DNA of 64,000 nt from Enterococcus malodoratus ATCC 43197 (GTDB lineage: Bacteria > Bacillota > Bacilli > Lactobacillales > Enterococcaceae), in NCBI RefSeq assembly GCF_000407185.1, contig NZ_KE136482.1:496001-560000 (forward strand). The letters run 5' to 3'. Position 1 is the stretch's first letter; the number at the start of each line of letters is the position of its first letter. Below are positions 1-8,887 of the stretch, piece after piece. The position numbers were made by a program, and so were the translations under genes. Below the pieces are notes generated by a model, which worked only from the letters and a program-made list of their open reading frames with translations, was not told the DNA's origin and searched no databases.

Positions 1-732
1 TCGCATTTTTTCCGAAACACAAGCCATTCGTTCTTCCAAGTTTTTCGGCTCATCTTTTGAAAATTGAAGTTCACTAACGATCTGACCATCACTCATGAAT
101 AGTACGCGCTGCGTTTGCGCGGCAACTTTCGCATCGTGAGTGACTAAGCAAACCGCTGTTCCCTGTTGATTGATTTCCGCTAGGAGCGTCATGATTTCTT
201 GGGCCGATTTAGAATTCAGTGCACCGGTTGGTTCGTCGCCAAAAATAATTTGCGGATCACCCATCAATGCTCGGCAGATTCCTGCACGCTGCAGCTGACC
301 GCCTGACACTTGTGTGATGTCTCGCTGCTCTAGTCCGGCGATACCCATTCGATTCATTAATTGCTGGCCTTTTTCCATTAATGATTTGGCCTGTTTTTCA
401 TTGCCTTTTTGGGCGGGCAGCACGATATTGTCTAACACATTCAGATTTTTCAATAATGTCGGCTGTTGAAAAACAAAGCCCATTTGTTTGCGGCGCAGAT
501 CGGCCAGAGCATTTTCTGAAAGACTCGCCAATTCCTTATCATCAAATTGTACACTTCCTGCATCAATTTCATCCATGCCGCTCAACGCGAACATTAAAGT
601 AGTTTTTCCTGATCCTGAGGGTCCCATAATCGAGACGAATTCTCCTTGATCAATTTCAACTGACACATCGCGTAAAACTTTTTCTTGCCCGAAAGCTTTC
701 TCTATATTGGTCCCAATAATCATTTTTTTCAT
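1..732 (-). CDS. ABC transporter ATP-binding protein (MacB/LolD-like), 3' end cut by window edge
   Basis: Energises the FtsX-type permease encoded directly upstream. The visible ~244 residues contain Walker A (GPSGSGKTT), a Q-loop (FVFQQP), the signature VSGGQLQR and Walker B (IIFGDEP) followed by the D-loop GALNSKS, all typical of the LolD/MacB branch. Four in-frame ATGs lie close together (741, 738, 732, 723). The one at 732 is preferred because AAAGGA at 742-747 is then correctly spaced. The first ATG overlaps the permease stop, so the two genes are translationally coupled. Substrate is unknown; the TetR gene at the head of the operon suggests a drug or lipid exporter. The reading frame is open at base 1. 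Confidence 0.9.
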   Translation of the reverse strand, partial: MKKMIIGTNIEKAFGQEKVLRDVSVEIDQGEFVSIMGPSGSGKTTLMFALSGMDEIDAGSVQFDDKELASLSENALADLRRKQMGFVFQQPTLLKNLNVLDNIVLPAQKGNEKQAKSLMEKGQQLMNRMGIAGLEQRDITQVSGGQLQRAGICRALMGDPQIIFGDEPTGALNSKSAQEIMTLLAEINQQGTAVCLVTHDAKVAAQTQRVLFMSDGQIVSELQFSKDEPKNLEERMACVSEKMR

Positions 733-737
733 CGTCA

Positions 738-3056
738 TCATTCCTTTATATTATCGCTGATTTTTATTTTTTGTAACGAGCCGGTCGCTAATGTTGTGGC
801 TGCTAAAGTCACCAGCAGCATACCCAATGGGCAAAGCACAAAACTGATTAGCGGATTGATCGAAAAGCGGAAGGTGCTGACACCCATCATGGACATGGCG
901 ATACCCGCGACCTGTCCACCTAATGTACTCGCTAACAGCGTTCCGATAATTGTCCCTAACACAACAATGACGAGTGAACGCATAAAGTATTGCTGGCGTA
1001 CATCTGAACTGGTGAATCCCAAAGCCTTCAACGCCGCGATTTCGTGGCGATCTTTCGCCAGCAGCATCTTGATAAACAATAAAACGATTAAAGCTGTGAT
1101 TGCTAAAGCAACGATTGCTGCTACTTTGGCTGCGGTCGCCACCGTTTGAATCGTCGAACCAAATGTTTGCTGCATATAGTTCTTAATATCAGAGACCTTG
1201 GCATAGGTGAATTGTTTGCCGTAGTCTTTGGCTTTTTCACTTGCCGAGATGCCGGATTTCAAGTTCGCACTGATCGTACACCACATGGTTCCCGCCTTTT
1301 GATCAGTGAAAACAGCTTTGGCGGTCTTTCCGCCATTAGTTACATCGGAATAGATGCCGCAAACTTTAAGTGTGCGATTGCCGGTTGAGGTTTTCACTGT
1401 CAGCGAACTATTGAGTGCTTTCTCAATATCATCAGACAATGAGCTGGATAAAGCAATTTCATCGGCTTTTTTCGGAGCCTTTCCTTCAGCGTATTCCACT
1501 GGAAAGACCGTATGATCGCCTAATTCGATTTTTAATTGGTCCTCCGCTTTGCCTTGCTTGATCAAAGAAAAAGCTTTTGTTGTCAAAGCGACTGATTTGG
1601 TGACTTGTTTGTCTTGCTGCAATGCTTCCATAACTTCCGCTGTTTTAGCAGGAATATTTTTGGTTTGCTGAATGTCTAAACGCAGATCCGATTTTCCGAT
1701 CCCCATATAGCGAGAAAAACTCTGGGATGAAACCGTGCTGTAAAGATTTTGCGGCATGATCAAAATAAACGAAGACAGCAGCAAAACAGTAAACAGGGTC
1801 AGATAAATCTTTTTACGTGCCAAGACGTCTTTGATCCCTAATAAGTTGTTGATTTTCGGGAAAGAGCGCCCAGCTATTTTTATTCCTTTGCGCCCACGAG
1901 CTTTATCTTGTGATCCGCCAAATCGAATGGCCGAGGCCGCCGAAATCTTCCGAAAACGGCGCAAGACGAGATTAACGTACAAGACGACACCAAAGAAGAT
2001 CAACGCCGTTCCTACCAAACCAACGAGCAGCGACAAACCTTGATTGCCGCTTTCTCCCATATAAAGCTGAATATTTTTCAACAAAATACCGCGGAAGGCA
2101 AAGGACAGCAGATAACCAAGAATACATCCAACCAATCCGAGCGTCGCGTATTTCGCCAGATACAAACGTTTCACATCCGAATTTCTTAGTCCAATGGCCT
2201 TCAGTACTCCGATTTCCGGATAATCATCTTCGATCTTTGACAAGAGCGTGAAGCGAATACATAAAAAGGCCACCGCCAGCATCAAAAGACTCACCAGTAA
2301 AATAATCGCGATCATGATTCCATCTGACATGGCGTTCATCATGCGAAACAGCGTATGAGTCAACGCGGGACCATTCGCTGGCAGATCAGCTTTCAAATAA
2401 GCCTTTTCTAAATCACCGATCTTCTCCGTATCTTTGACCCGATATTCAATCAAGTATTCGACGTTGCCGAACTTTTCTAACACTTGATAATCCTTTTTAT
2501 TAACAATGAATCGTTTCGACGAAGACAGCGACGCATTCATCTGAGAATCCCGCAGAAAACCAGCGACTTTTAACTTATGACCGCGTACCTCCAATGAATC
2601 CCCTTTTTTGGCGATGCCTTCTCTTTCGTAGATAATCGGCAGATAGACTTCGCCGACCTTTGGCTGAATGATACGATCCTTCGTATCTACCAGAAAATCA
2701 AATTGTTCGCTTTGAACCGAAAAACCATTGTCCTGAACACTTTCTGTCATAGGCTTTCCAGCGATAAATAATTCACTGTTGTCGATATTCAGGAAATCCA
2801 AGACTTGCCAATCGGCCAAATTCGATTGTGCTTCTGCGAACTCCTCCAATTTACTTTGATCGAGTGCTCCCGAGTGCATCTGCATAAAATGCGGTGTTTT
2901 CGCTCGCTCCATCATCCCATCGATCGAACCAGCCAAATTGATTATCAAAATTGCGGCCAAAGAGACCAGCATTGCGGTAATCGCGATGAAAATTGTTGTC
3001 GCGGCGGTCACCAGCTTACTTTTTTTGATATCATTTGTGATTAACCTACCATACAT
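738..3056 (-). CDS. FtsX-like ABC transporter permease
   Basis: A ~772-residue membrane protein with the MacB/FtsX duplication: an N-terminal TM helix (from about residue 10), a large extracytoplasmic domain, three TM helices around residues 250-370, then a second TM helix, a second soluble domain and a final three-helix FtsX block. The conserved ALKALG/VLKAIG-type coupling segments are visible twice (EIGVLKAIGL and EIAALKALGF). The start at 3056 is chosen over the upstream ATG at 3086 because GAAGGAGG (3067-3074) sits 10 nt before it. It lies between a TetR gene and the ATPase and is probably co-transcribed with both. Transport direction is inferred as export from the family. Confidence 0.9.
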   Translation of the reverse strand: MYGRLITNDIKKSKLVTAATTIFIAITAMLVSLAAILIINLAGSIDGMMERAKTPHFMQMHSGALDQSKLEEFAEAQSNLADWQVLDFLNIDNSELFIAGKPMTESVQDNGFSVQSEQFDFLVDTKDRIIQPKVGEVYLPIIYEREGIAKKGDSLEVRGHKLKVAGFLRDSQMNASLSSSKRFIVNKKDYQVLEKFGNVEYLIEYRVKDTEKIGDLEKAYLKADLPANGPALTHTLFRMMNAMSDGIMIAIILLVSLLMLAVAFLCIRFTLLSKIEDDYPEIGVLKAIGLRNSDVKRLYLAKYATLGLVGCILGYLLSFAFRGILLKNIQLYMGESGNQGLSLLVGLVGTALIFFGVVLYVNLVLRRFRKISAASAIRFGGSQDKARGRKGIKIAGRSFPKINNLLGIKDVLARKKIYLTLFTVLLLSSFILIMPQNLYSTVSSQSFSRYMGIGKSDLRLDIQQTKNIPAKTAEVMEALQQDKQVTKSVALTTKAFSLIKQGKAEDQLKIELGDHTVFPVEYAEGKAPKKADEIALSSSLSDDIEKALNSSLTVKTSTGNRTLKVCGIYSDVTNGGKTAKAVFTDQKAGTMWCTISANLKSGISASEKAKDYGKQFTYAKVSDIKNYMQQTFGSTIQTVATAAKVAAIVALAITALIVLLFIKMLLAKDRHEIAALKALGFTSSDVRQQYFMRSLVIVVLGTIIGTLLASTLGGQVAGIAMSMMGVSTFRFSINPLISFVLCPLGMLLVTLAATTLATGSLQKIKISDNIKE

Positions 3057-3089
3057 AAAACCCATTCCTCCTTCATTTTTACCCATGTA

Positions 3090-3728
3090 CTAATCAAACA
3101 TACCCTCCATTTCTCTTGCTAATTTTCCTTCTTCAACACCTAACAATCGTTCTAAAAGATAAAAGAAACTTTTCACTCGATGTTCTTTCTTAGCTCTGCT
3201 GTCTGGAACCATTTCCTGTTCATCAAATGCCACGCTCGCGTAAACTACCACCAACTCCACCGATTCATACGGATAATCCGTTTGAAAAATTCCTTGTTGG
3301 ATACCATCTTCAACAATGCCTGTCAGTACTGGTGTAATTTCCCGTACTAACGCCGTTTGAATTTTTTGATGCATCAGTGCATTTTGCGGCTTGTGAACAT
3401 AATCCATCATCGTATCGTCTTTTGAAGTATCTAACCGCAGAGCAAGGACTGTTTGAACAAAACGCTGATAAACCGGAATCGAATGATCGTCTGCCACTTT
3501 TTTGGCTGCATCGAACAGCAAACTCGTTGTTCGTTCCACTAAGGCATCCATAATTTCCTCTTTTGATTTAAAGTGATAGTACAAAGTCCCGCGAGCAATC
3601 CCCGCCTGAGTAATAATCTCCCCAGTACTCGTTTGATCAAAGCCCTTTTCCGCAAAAAGCCTGCCAGCAACATCCAAAATTTCATTTTTTCGTACGGTTG
3701 GATCTTTTGATACACGCATAGTACTCAT
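3090..3728 (-). CDS. TetR/AcrR family transcriptional regulator of the ABC exporter
   Basis: A 212-residue protein with the TetR N-terminal HTH at about residues 12-60 (KNEILDVAGRLFAEKGFDQTS, GIARGTLYYHFKSKEEI) and a variable ligand-binding C-terminal part. It is the first gene of a three-gene minus-strand unit with the permease and ATPase, so it probably represses its own operon until a transported compound binds. Its promoter region carries an imperfect dyad (3743-3757) against the -10 box, which supports autoregulation. The ligand cannot be predicted. Confidence 0.88.
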   Translation of the reverse strand: MSTMRVSKDPTVRKNEILDVAGRLFAEKGFDQTSTGEIITQAGIARGTLYYHFKSKEEIMDALVERTTSLLFDAAKKVADDHSIPVYQRFVQTVLALRLDTSKDDTMMDYVHKPQNALMHQKIQTALVREITPVLTGIVEDGIQQGIFQTDYPYESVELVVVYASVAFDEQEMVPDSRAKKEHRVKSFFYLLERLLGVEEGKLAREMEGMFD

Positions 3729-3742
3729 TCCTTTTCTTTTAT

Positions 3743-3783
3743 GACCGACTGCCTGTCTATATTAAAGTATAACGGTTTCACAA
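3743..3783 (-). promoter_or_regulatory. Promoter and probable TetR operator of the exporter operon
   Basis: On the minus strand TTGTGA (3778-3783) and TATAGA (3756-3761) are separated by 16 nt. Immediately downstream and touching the -10 box is an imperfect dyad with outer arms GAC/GTC at 3743-3757 (GACAGGCAGTCGGTC, five of seven positions paired). Such placement suits repression by the first gene of the operon. Operator assignment is inference. Confidence 0.5.
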
Positions 3784-4212
3784 TGAGGATTCTAGAATAT
3801 TTATTAGAAATCAGCTTAAAAACCTACCCAAAATATTTATTTTTTCAAATTTAATTGATAAGAAAGCACTTAAAGCATGATTTGTTGGTATGTTTTAGTA
3901 AGATAAAAGGTTACAGAATTATTTCTTGTGGTTCTATTTATAAACGATTCACAAGCACAGATGTTCCCTTTCAAGAAAAAAATTGTGAAGTCTACATTAA
4001 CGGATTGCGCATTTAATCGAATTCTGCTGGAAATCGATTTCGGCTATAGCTATGTGGAAATTCCTTCTGGCAGAACTTGCTTAGGCCCTCTATTCCTTTG
4101 TGCAGAGCGTTTTTGCAGGATTTATCCGATTGATTAGCTAAATGACTCGCTTTTTTTGAAAAAAATCGGTAAAATTATAATGATAAAAACTATTTCTTGA
4201 AAGGAGTGCAAC
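3784..4212. other. Intergenic region between divergent regulator genes
   Basis: About 430 bases without a supportable gene. A GTG-initiated frame at 3928-4137 has no ribosome binding site and an unremarkable composition, so it was not called. The right end holds the promoter of the Mga-like gene: TATAAT near 4176 with a weak TTTTTG -35 box, and AAAGGAG just before the ATG at 4213. Confidence 0.5.
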
Positions 4213-5766
4213 ATGAAACAACTATTAAACTCCTCTACCTATCGACGAATTCAATTCGTTGAGTTTTTGGATCAGCTTCCCTCTTGGTGCGATATCAAAG
4301 AAGCCGCACATACAGTGGATTGCTCCGTAAAAACGCTATTATCAGACATTGATTTTATCAATGAGTTTTGGGGCGACTATATTTATATCGAGTACTCAAA
4401 ATTTCAAGGAGTACGCTTGAACAACCTCACGTCAAATAAATTAGGCAATGTTTATGGCCAGATTTATCATGAATCACTCGAATTTCAATTTTTAGAAAAA
4501 ATGCTCTATGAATCCAATCAGGACGCCGATTATTGGATCAATGAGCTGTTTATGAGCGAGGCGTCGTTTTATCGAATGGTCAATGCTTTAGAAGATTTCT
4601 TGCAGCGGCGCGGTCTTAAGCTTGAACGCTCCCCTTTTCGAGTCACCGGACCTGATGAACGCTGGGTGCGCTTTTTCTACCAGCAATATTTTACTGAAGC
4701 TTATGGGGTCAATCAGTGGCCCTTCACTTTGGACCATGAGGGTACGACCTGTTTCATTATGCGGACATCGACAGATTTTGATGTTTCATTAGATGATCGG
4801 GAGATCCAAGAAGCCGCCTATCTTTTCATGGTGACGCTGAACCGCATGCATCAAGGGTTTTATCTGCCGGAAAATGTCTATGCTGAAGAAGATGATACCC
4901 TCGACAAAGTCTTGGATTTCAGCCGTCCTTTTGCGGAGCATTTATTAGCTGGGACTGATTTCAAGCTTCCGAAAAAGTGGTACAAGGAAATCAGTCGAAC
5001 CGTATTTCATGAATTTTATAATTGGGACAATCCGGAACAGATCGTCCGAATCAATGGGAAAATCGAAACCTTTTTAGAAAACGTTTCGCAGGCAATTGAA
5101 TACCCGCTGGATCGCGATGACAAGCGAAAGATTATTCAAGAGATGATGTCTTGGTACGTAGAGTATAATTTTTATCCTTACCGCCAAATCATGCTGTTTG
5201 ATAAACATCAAAAATTTGCCCGAGAGATCCAACTTGTCTATCCGATTTTCTCGACCTTAGTAAAAATTTATTTGGGGGATATTGAGAAGAAGTCGCCGGA
5301 GCTGTGGACGGACATTCGTTTGAATAATGTCTTCTTCCTGCTGATGAAAGAATGGTCGCATCTGCCTATCCATTTAGAAAATCTGCGAAAGAAAGTTACG
5401 ATTCTCGTAATCAGCGATTTAGGCCGCAGACATGCAGAAATGCTGCAGGATTTTCTGGTCGTCAATTACAATAAGCGGATCGTCGTCTCTACCTTCAATG
5501 AGCCGGTCATTTCAACCGGACCAGAGGATTTTGAAAAGTTTGCTCAATATGACATTGTGCTGAGTAATAATCCGATCAAAGGCTATGACAATGAAAATGT
5601 ATTGATCGTCAACAATTTCTTCTCTGCCTCCGATCGGGAGAATCTGTTGAACTTCATCGTGGCGATTCAAAAAAATGCGGCTCGCAAGCATTTGAAAGAA
5701 TTGGGCAACGTAAAATTGAAAACCGCCAAGGAAATTTATTTTTCACAAAAAGTATTAAACAACTAA
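4213..5766 (+). CDS. Mga-like (AtxA/Mga superfamily) PRD-containing virulence-type regulator
   Basis: A 517-residue cytoplasmic regulator. Residues ~1-60 look like the first winged HTH (CDIKEAAHTVDCSVKTLLSDIDFINE) and residues ~100-150 like the Mga helix-turn-helix (SEASFYRMVNALEDFLQRRGLKL). The middle carries two PRD-like helical domains, and the last ~110 residues resemble an EIIB-like domain (VTILVISDLGRRHAEMLQDFL). This is the layout of Mga and AtxA, whose activity is tuned by PTS phosphorylation. RBS AAAGGAG precedes the ATG. It is convergent with a secreted sortase-like gene, a surface-protein context typical of Mga targets, but the regulon is unknown. Confidence 0.82.
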   Translation: MKQLLNSSTYRRIQFVEFLDQLPSWCDIKEAAHTVDCSVKTLLSDIDFINEFWGDYIYIEYSKFQGVRLNNLTSNKLGNVYGQIYHESLEFQFLEKMLYESNQDADYWINELFMSEASFYRMVNALEDFLQRRGLKLERSPFRVTGPDERWVRFFYQQYFTEAYGVNQWPFTLDHEGTTCFIMRTSTDFDVSLDDREIQEAAYLFMVTLNRMHQGFYLPENVYAEEDDTLDKVLDFSRPFAEHLLAGTDFKLPKKWYKEISRTVFHEFYNWDNPEQIVRINGKIETFLENVSQAIEYPLDRDDKRKIIQEMMSWYVEYNFYPYRQIMLFDKHQKFAREIQLVYPIFSTLVKIYLGDIEKKSPELWTDIRLNNVFFLLMKEWSHLPIHLENLRKKVTILVISDLGRRHAEMLQDFLVVNYNKRIVVSTFNEPVISTGPEDFEKFAQYDIVLSNNPIKGYDNENVLIVNNFFSASDRENLLNFIVAIQKNAARKHLKELGNVKLKTAKEIYFSQKVLNN

Positions 5767-5818
5767 AAAAGAGCCGTGGGTTCAAAGTGAAATTACACTT
5801 TAAATCCACGGCTCTTTT
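5767..5818. terminator. Bidirectional intrinsic terminator between convergent genes
   Basis: Arms at 5769-5789 and 5796-5816 form a long hairpin (GAGCCGTGG at 5771-5779 pairs with CCACGGCTC at 5806-5814, extended by a second stem). Poly-A on the left and poly-T on the right serve both strands. Confidence 0.85.
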
Positions 5819-5822
5819 GTGT

Positions 5823-6659
5823 CTATTTGCTGGCAAAAACGATTAGGTTGTAATCATCGTTGATACAGGTCTGCAAAGTAATACGTTCGCCTCCGCCTGT
5901 TCCAGTGATTTGATCCCAATAGTCCGTTCCATCTGCGGCTATTCCTGAATCATCCACGGTCACGGTATGTGTCACGCTATAAGCAGTCACATTATTTGAT
6001 CCATCCGATACTTCGATCGTAGCACCATTTCCTACTGAGAATAGTACATTGAAGATTCCAGGGTTATGACCGATAAAGTGAGTATTCGATCCATCGTTCC
6101 CAGATTGAACAGTCGCTCCACCCCAAGTTGCGACTTGATTAGGATTAGCATCAATGATCGCTTGGCCAGATCCCTGCCCTGCATTTGAATATGAAATCAA
6201 TTGACCGTTGACCTTCAATTGGTCGGCCTGCATGGTTTCAGGAACAGGTGTTGCCGCATTTTGATTTTCTGGTGCTGCGGCTGGCTCACTAGCGGGAGCT
6301 GCTTCATTAATAGTAGGAGCAGGACGACTATTGGCTTCAGCAGTTTCTACTGCAGGAGCGGTTGCCGAATCTTGTTCAGCTGAACTACTAGCAGCTGTCG
6401 CAACTTCATTGCTGTTTTGTGCAGCCGATTCCTTCTCGCTATTTTTTGTTGATTGAACAGATGATGCTTCCTGACTAGCTGATGAAGCTGAAGCGTCCGT
6501 CGAATGGTTTGATTCCTCCGTCTTTTTACTACTAGACTGTTCTACTGTTTGTTGATCGGTGGTACTAGGCGAACTCGTTTCAGAATCTCCTAATATAGAT
6601 GCTGCACCAGACGATAGGAACATGGCAGCGATAACGACAATTTTAAGATAGGTACTCAT
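5823..6659 (-). CDS. Secreted/membrane-tethered sortase-like protein with Ser/Thr-rich stalk
   Basis: A 278-residue protein. Residues 1-22 are an uncleaved-anchor or signal segment, and residues ~25-145 are a low-complexity Ser/Thr/Ala/Glu stalk like those of Gram-positive surface proteins. From ~150 onward is a sortase-fold domain: GHNPG with the candidate catalytic His198 and LQTC with the candidate nucleophile Cys265. In sortases an Arg precedes the final hydrophobic strand; here that place reads YNLIVFA, so Asn271 appears to replace it. A hairpin (6675-6698) lies just upstream of the AGGAGG site. It may process or anchor a surface protein, or be a degenerate non-catalytic relative. Confidence 0.65.
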   Translation of the reverse strand: MSTYLKIVVIAAMFLSSGAASILGDSETSSPSTTDQQTVEQSSSKKTEESNHSTDASASSASQEASSVQSTKNSEKESAAQNSNEVATAASSSAEQDSATAPAVETAEANSRPAPTINEAAPASEPAAAPENQNAATPVPETMQADQLKVNGQLISYSNAGQGSGQAIIDANPNQVATWGGATVQSGNDGSNTHFIGHNPGIFNVLFSVGNGATIEVSDGSNNVTAYSVTHTVTVDDSGIAADGTDYWDQITGTGGGERITLQTCINDDYNLIVFASK

Positions 6660-6887
6660 TTTCTATTTCCTCCTAAGCAAAGAGATTAGCTCTTGCTTAT
6701 AAATTAACGGAAAATCGGTCCTATCAGTTGTATACTGCTCATAAAATAACCATTGATATTATATTTATTCGCTTAAAGCGATAATTAATCGGTTTTTGCT
6801 CAATATTTTCATAACTTTCTATTTTGTCGACAAAACTGGCGAGCACATAATTAGGAAAATTATTAATAGCGGGACTATTTTACAGTT
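6660..6887 (-). promoter_or_regulatory. Leader region of the sortase-like gene
   Basis: A stem-loop (AAGCAAAGAG 6675-6684 against CTCTTGCTT 6690-6698) abuts the ribosome binding site on the minus-strand transcript and may protect the mRNA or limit initiation. A block at 6779-6810 resembles one upstream of the NlpC/P60 gene at 42674-42708. No gene is visible here. Confidence 0.4.
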
Positions 6888-8078
6888 TTATGAATAGTCA
6901 TTGGGAACTAGTTGGTACTCATCAATGATGGCAAATAGTTCGAATCGCTCTTTTTTAGGTAAAGATTTTAAATAATCTTTTAAAAGATGCAAAGTGTCAT
7001 TATTTGCTTTAATATCAATGTTTTCTACATCTATTCTGTAGTTATATTCTTTTCTAAAATATAAAACTAAAGTCATTATAAAGTTTTTATCAAGCTCTTT
7101 AAAAAGTCTTTTGTAAAACTCGGGCTTTTCTGGACTCAAATTGAGGTATTCTTCGAAATCTGCTGGTGCTGAAATATTTGTCGTAATTAGTCGGATTTTT
7201 TCCTCATAATCCGCGGCCGAATAAGCTTCTAGCAATCGATTAAATGCTGCTGCCGGCATTGTAGGAGGCAATTCTAATTGCTTCTTCCTAGGAGCGGTGG
7301 TAATAAAGAAGTGAACGGCGCTCTCAGCCTCTTTTAGCTGACGGACAGTCACTTGGAATTGCTGATAGATACGGTGATAATAGTCACTACGTTCAAATAA
7401 TTGATTTAGCTCTGGAGGAGTATTTTCATTCTTGATCCGACCAAAGGCATATTGTGCCTCAATCCGATTAAATAAGAGTGTCGTGTTTTGATTTTTTCCA
7501 ATTAATAGTTTTCCAATCATTTGTCGATAGACGATCTCAAATAAATTATTCACATCCTGACGATAATCGAATCCTAATTTTTGCTGGTACTGATCCAAAA
7601 GTTCATAGATTTGAACTGACGGAATACTTTTAAGAAAGAAAACTTCGGCGGCTAAATTGTGCAAATAGCACTCATAAAATTCAATACCGACATAATTTGC
7701 CGGAACAGCCTCCGCGAGTTGATAGTCAAGAAAAGCCTGATCAACCTCTGCTGCACCATAATCCAAATCATAGGTCGTGAAAAAATGCCAGATTTCCTCT
7801 AAGCTCTCTTCTAAGGATTCGATTCCAAAGCTTTGATAATTTTCTTTTATCGTCAAATAGAGAGTTTTCAATCTGGCTAATCGCTGCTTTAATTGTTCTT
7901 TCCCTTGTTCAAATCGTTCGGGCAGACTCCCTTCATTTCCATTTTCCAAAACAAACGCGATTGATTGTTGGATTCTCTCTGCTTCATCGATCGGCATGAC
8001 GCTCGAACCACTTAAACGCTCTTGTAATTTCTCCATAAAAAAAGGATAAAATGCCAGATCTAATATTTCGTTTTTCAT
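6888..8078 (-). CDS. DUF6179 family protein, function unknown
   Basis: A 396-residue protein without signal peptide or membrane segments, predicted mostly alpha-helical, with Tyr/Phe/Leu-rich helices and a C-terminal FELFAIIDEYQLVPNDYS-type segment. I recognise it from memory as DUF6179, a Firmicutes family usually found beside DUF6323. Here the partner is immediately upstream and the genes overlap by 4 nt (8075-8078), so they are translationally coupled and probably form a complex or act in the same process. The literature I know gives no function. Confidence 0.6.
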   Translation of the reverse strand: MKNEILDLAFYPFFMEKLQERLSGSSVMPIDEAERIQQSIAFVLENGNEGSLPERFEQGKEQLKQRLARLKTLYLTIKENYQSFGIESLEESLEEIWHFFTTYDLDYGAAEVDQAFLDYQLAEAVPANYVGIEFYECYLHNLAAEVFFLKSIPSVQIYELLDQYQQKLGFDYRQDVNNLFEIVYRQMIGKLLIGKNQNTTLLFNRIEAQYAFGRIKNENTPPELNQLFERSDYYHRIYQQFQVTVRQLKEAESAVHFFITTAPRKKQLELPPTMPAAAFNRLLEAYSAADYEEKIRLITTNISAPADFEEYLNLSPEKPEFYKRLFKELDKNFIMTLVLYFRKEYNYRIDVENIDIKANNDTLHLLKDYLKSLPKKERFELFAIIDEYQLVPNDYS

Positions 8079-8506
8079 TCATCCGCCTCCATATCTGGAA
8101 AATCTTCAAATGATCCCTGCAACATTTCGAGATCACCTTGGTACGTTTGATAGCGCCGTTGAATTTCGTCAATGATTTCCTGATCGGTTATCTGACCAGG
8201 ATGATACGCCCGCAAGTAATAGAAGATCGCTTGGCATACCGACAAATGCTCTAAATAATCACTTTTGTAAAATAGGGGTTCCGTGACTAAAAATCCTGCC
8301 AAAGCCTGTGAATTCTCCCAGCTAAAATCAAGCAAGTGATGCTCCTTGAAAAGCTGATTCCGTTCCTCAGCCAATTCAGAAAAATCGGCCGCCGATAATT
8401 GATAGCTCTTGTTGCTTACCTGAAGCTCTTGGTTTATCTTTGTCCGCGGTTCTTCCTTTCGTTCCGATAAATACTGGTTAAATAACGATAGATCAAATTG
8501 AGTCAT
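8075..8506 (-). CDS. DUF6323 family protein, function unknown
   Basis: A 143-residue soluble helical protein. The segments LSAADFSELAEERNQLF, CQAIFYYLRAY and a C-terminal GDLEMLQGSFED fit what I remember of DUF6323, the usual partner of DUF6179. The start at 8506 is preferred to the upstream ATG at 8560, because AGGAG lies about 11 nt before it and the extra N-terminal residues (Cys/Gly rich) look non-native. It overlaps the start of the DUF6179 gene by 4 nt. Confidence 0.6.
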   Translation of the reverse strand: MTQFDLSLFNQYLSERKEEPRTKINQELQVSNKSYQLSAADFSELAEERNQLFKEHHLLDFSWENSQALAGFLVTEPLFYKSDYLEHLSVCQAIFYYLRAYHPGQITDQEIIDEIQRRYQTYQGDLEMLQGSFEDFPDMEADE

Positions 8507-8562
8507 TTCTGCACACGCTCCTATCAAAGACTTAATAGCACACCCGCAGCCAAAAGACAATC

Positions 8563-8591
8563 TTGAATTTCAGTCCAAAATGTGGTATTAT
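8563..8591 (+). promoter_or_regulatory. Promoter upstream of an early terminator
   Basis: TTGAAT (8563-8568), a 17-nt spacer and TATTAT (8586-8591) on the plus strand. The predicted start of transcription (~8598) coincides with the first base of a terminator hairpin. Confidence 0.55.
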
Positions 8592-8597
8592 AAAGAG

Positions 8598-8638
8598 AGT
8601 TAAGGAAGTTGATTTAAGCATTCCTTAACTTTTTTTGC
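8598..8638 (+). terminator. Intrinsic terminator / attenuator before the small membrane protein gene
   Basis: AGTTAAGGAA (8598-8607) pairs perfectly with TTCCTTAACT (8621-8630) and is followed by seven T. Transcripts from the promoter at 8563-8591 would end after ~40 nt unless the hairpin is bypassed, giving either a very short RNA or attenuation of the gene at 8699. Confidence 0.65.
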
Positions 8639-8698
8639 GAGAAATATTGGGCGACCACTTCGTCACTCTGTACATAAAATAACTAAAGGAGCGATCTG

Positions 8699-8851
8699 AT
8701 GATTCTTGCTACCTTACTCTATCTTTTAGCTGCGGCTTTTGTCATTTGGGTCTGGTCTCCACCTGCCCTGCCTCGGTTGATTATCATGATCGTGCTGATC
8801 ATACTTTACTGGGCAACCTCTAAACGAATGAGTCACAACGGAAAGAAATAG
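8699..8851 (+). CDS. Small hydrophobic membrane protein (50 aa)
   Basis: A short reading frame with a good ribosome binding site (AAAGGAG ending near 8691) and a clear terminator straight after its stop. The peptide has two hydrophobic helices (residues ~2-20 and ~26-41) joined by a Pro-rich turn (WSPPALPRL) and a basic C-terminus (SKRMSHNGKK). It probably sits in the membrane with two passes. No family is recognised. The early terminator at 8598-8638 suggests conditional expression. Confidence 0.65.
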   Translation: MILATLLYLLAAAFVIWVWSPPALPRLIIMIVLIILYWATSKRMSHNGKK

Positions 8852-8887
8852 AAAAAGCCAATCAGATCAAGTCTGATTGGCTTTTTT
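8852..8887. terminator. Bidirectional intrinsic terminator
   Basis: AAAAAGCCAATCAGA (8852-8866) pairs with TCTGATTGGCTTTTT (8872-8886). It ends the small membrane protein gene and, on the other strand, the cyclophilin gene whose last codons fall inside the hairpin. Confidence 0.85.

Noticed and set aside
3928-4137. 69-codon plus-strand frame starting with GTG upstream of the Mga-like gene
   Set aside because: No ribosome binding site, mixed composition and no recognisable motif.
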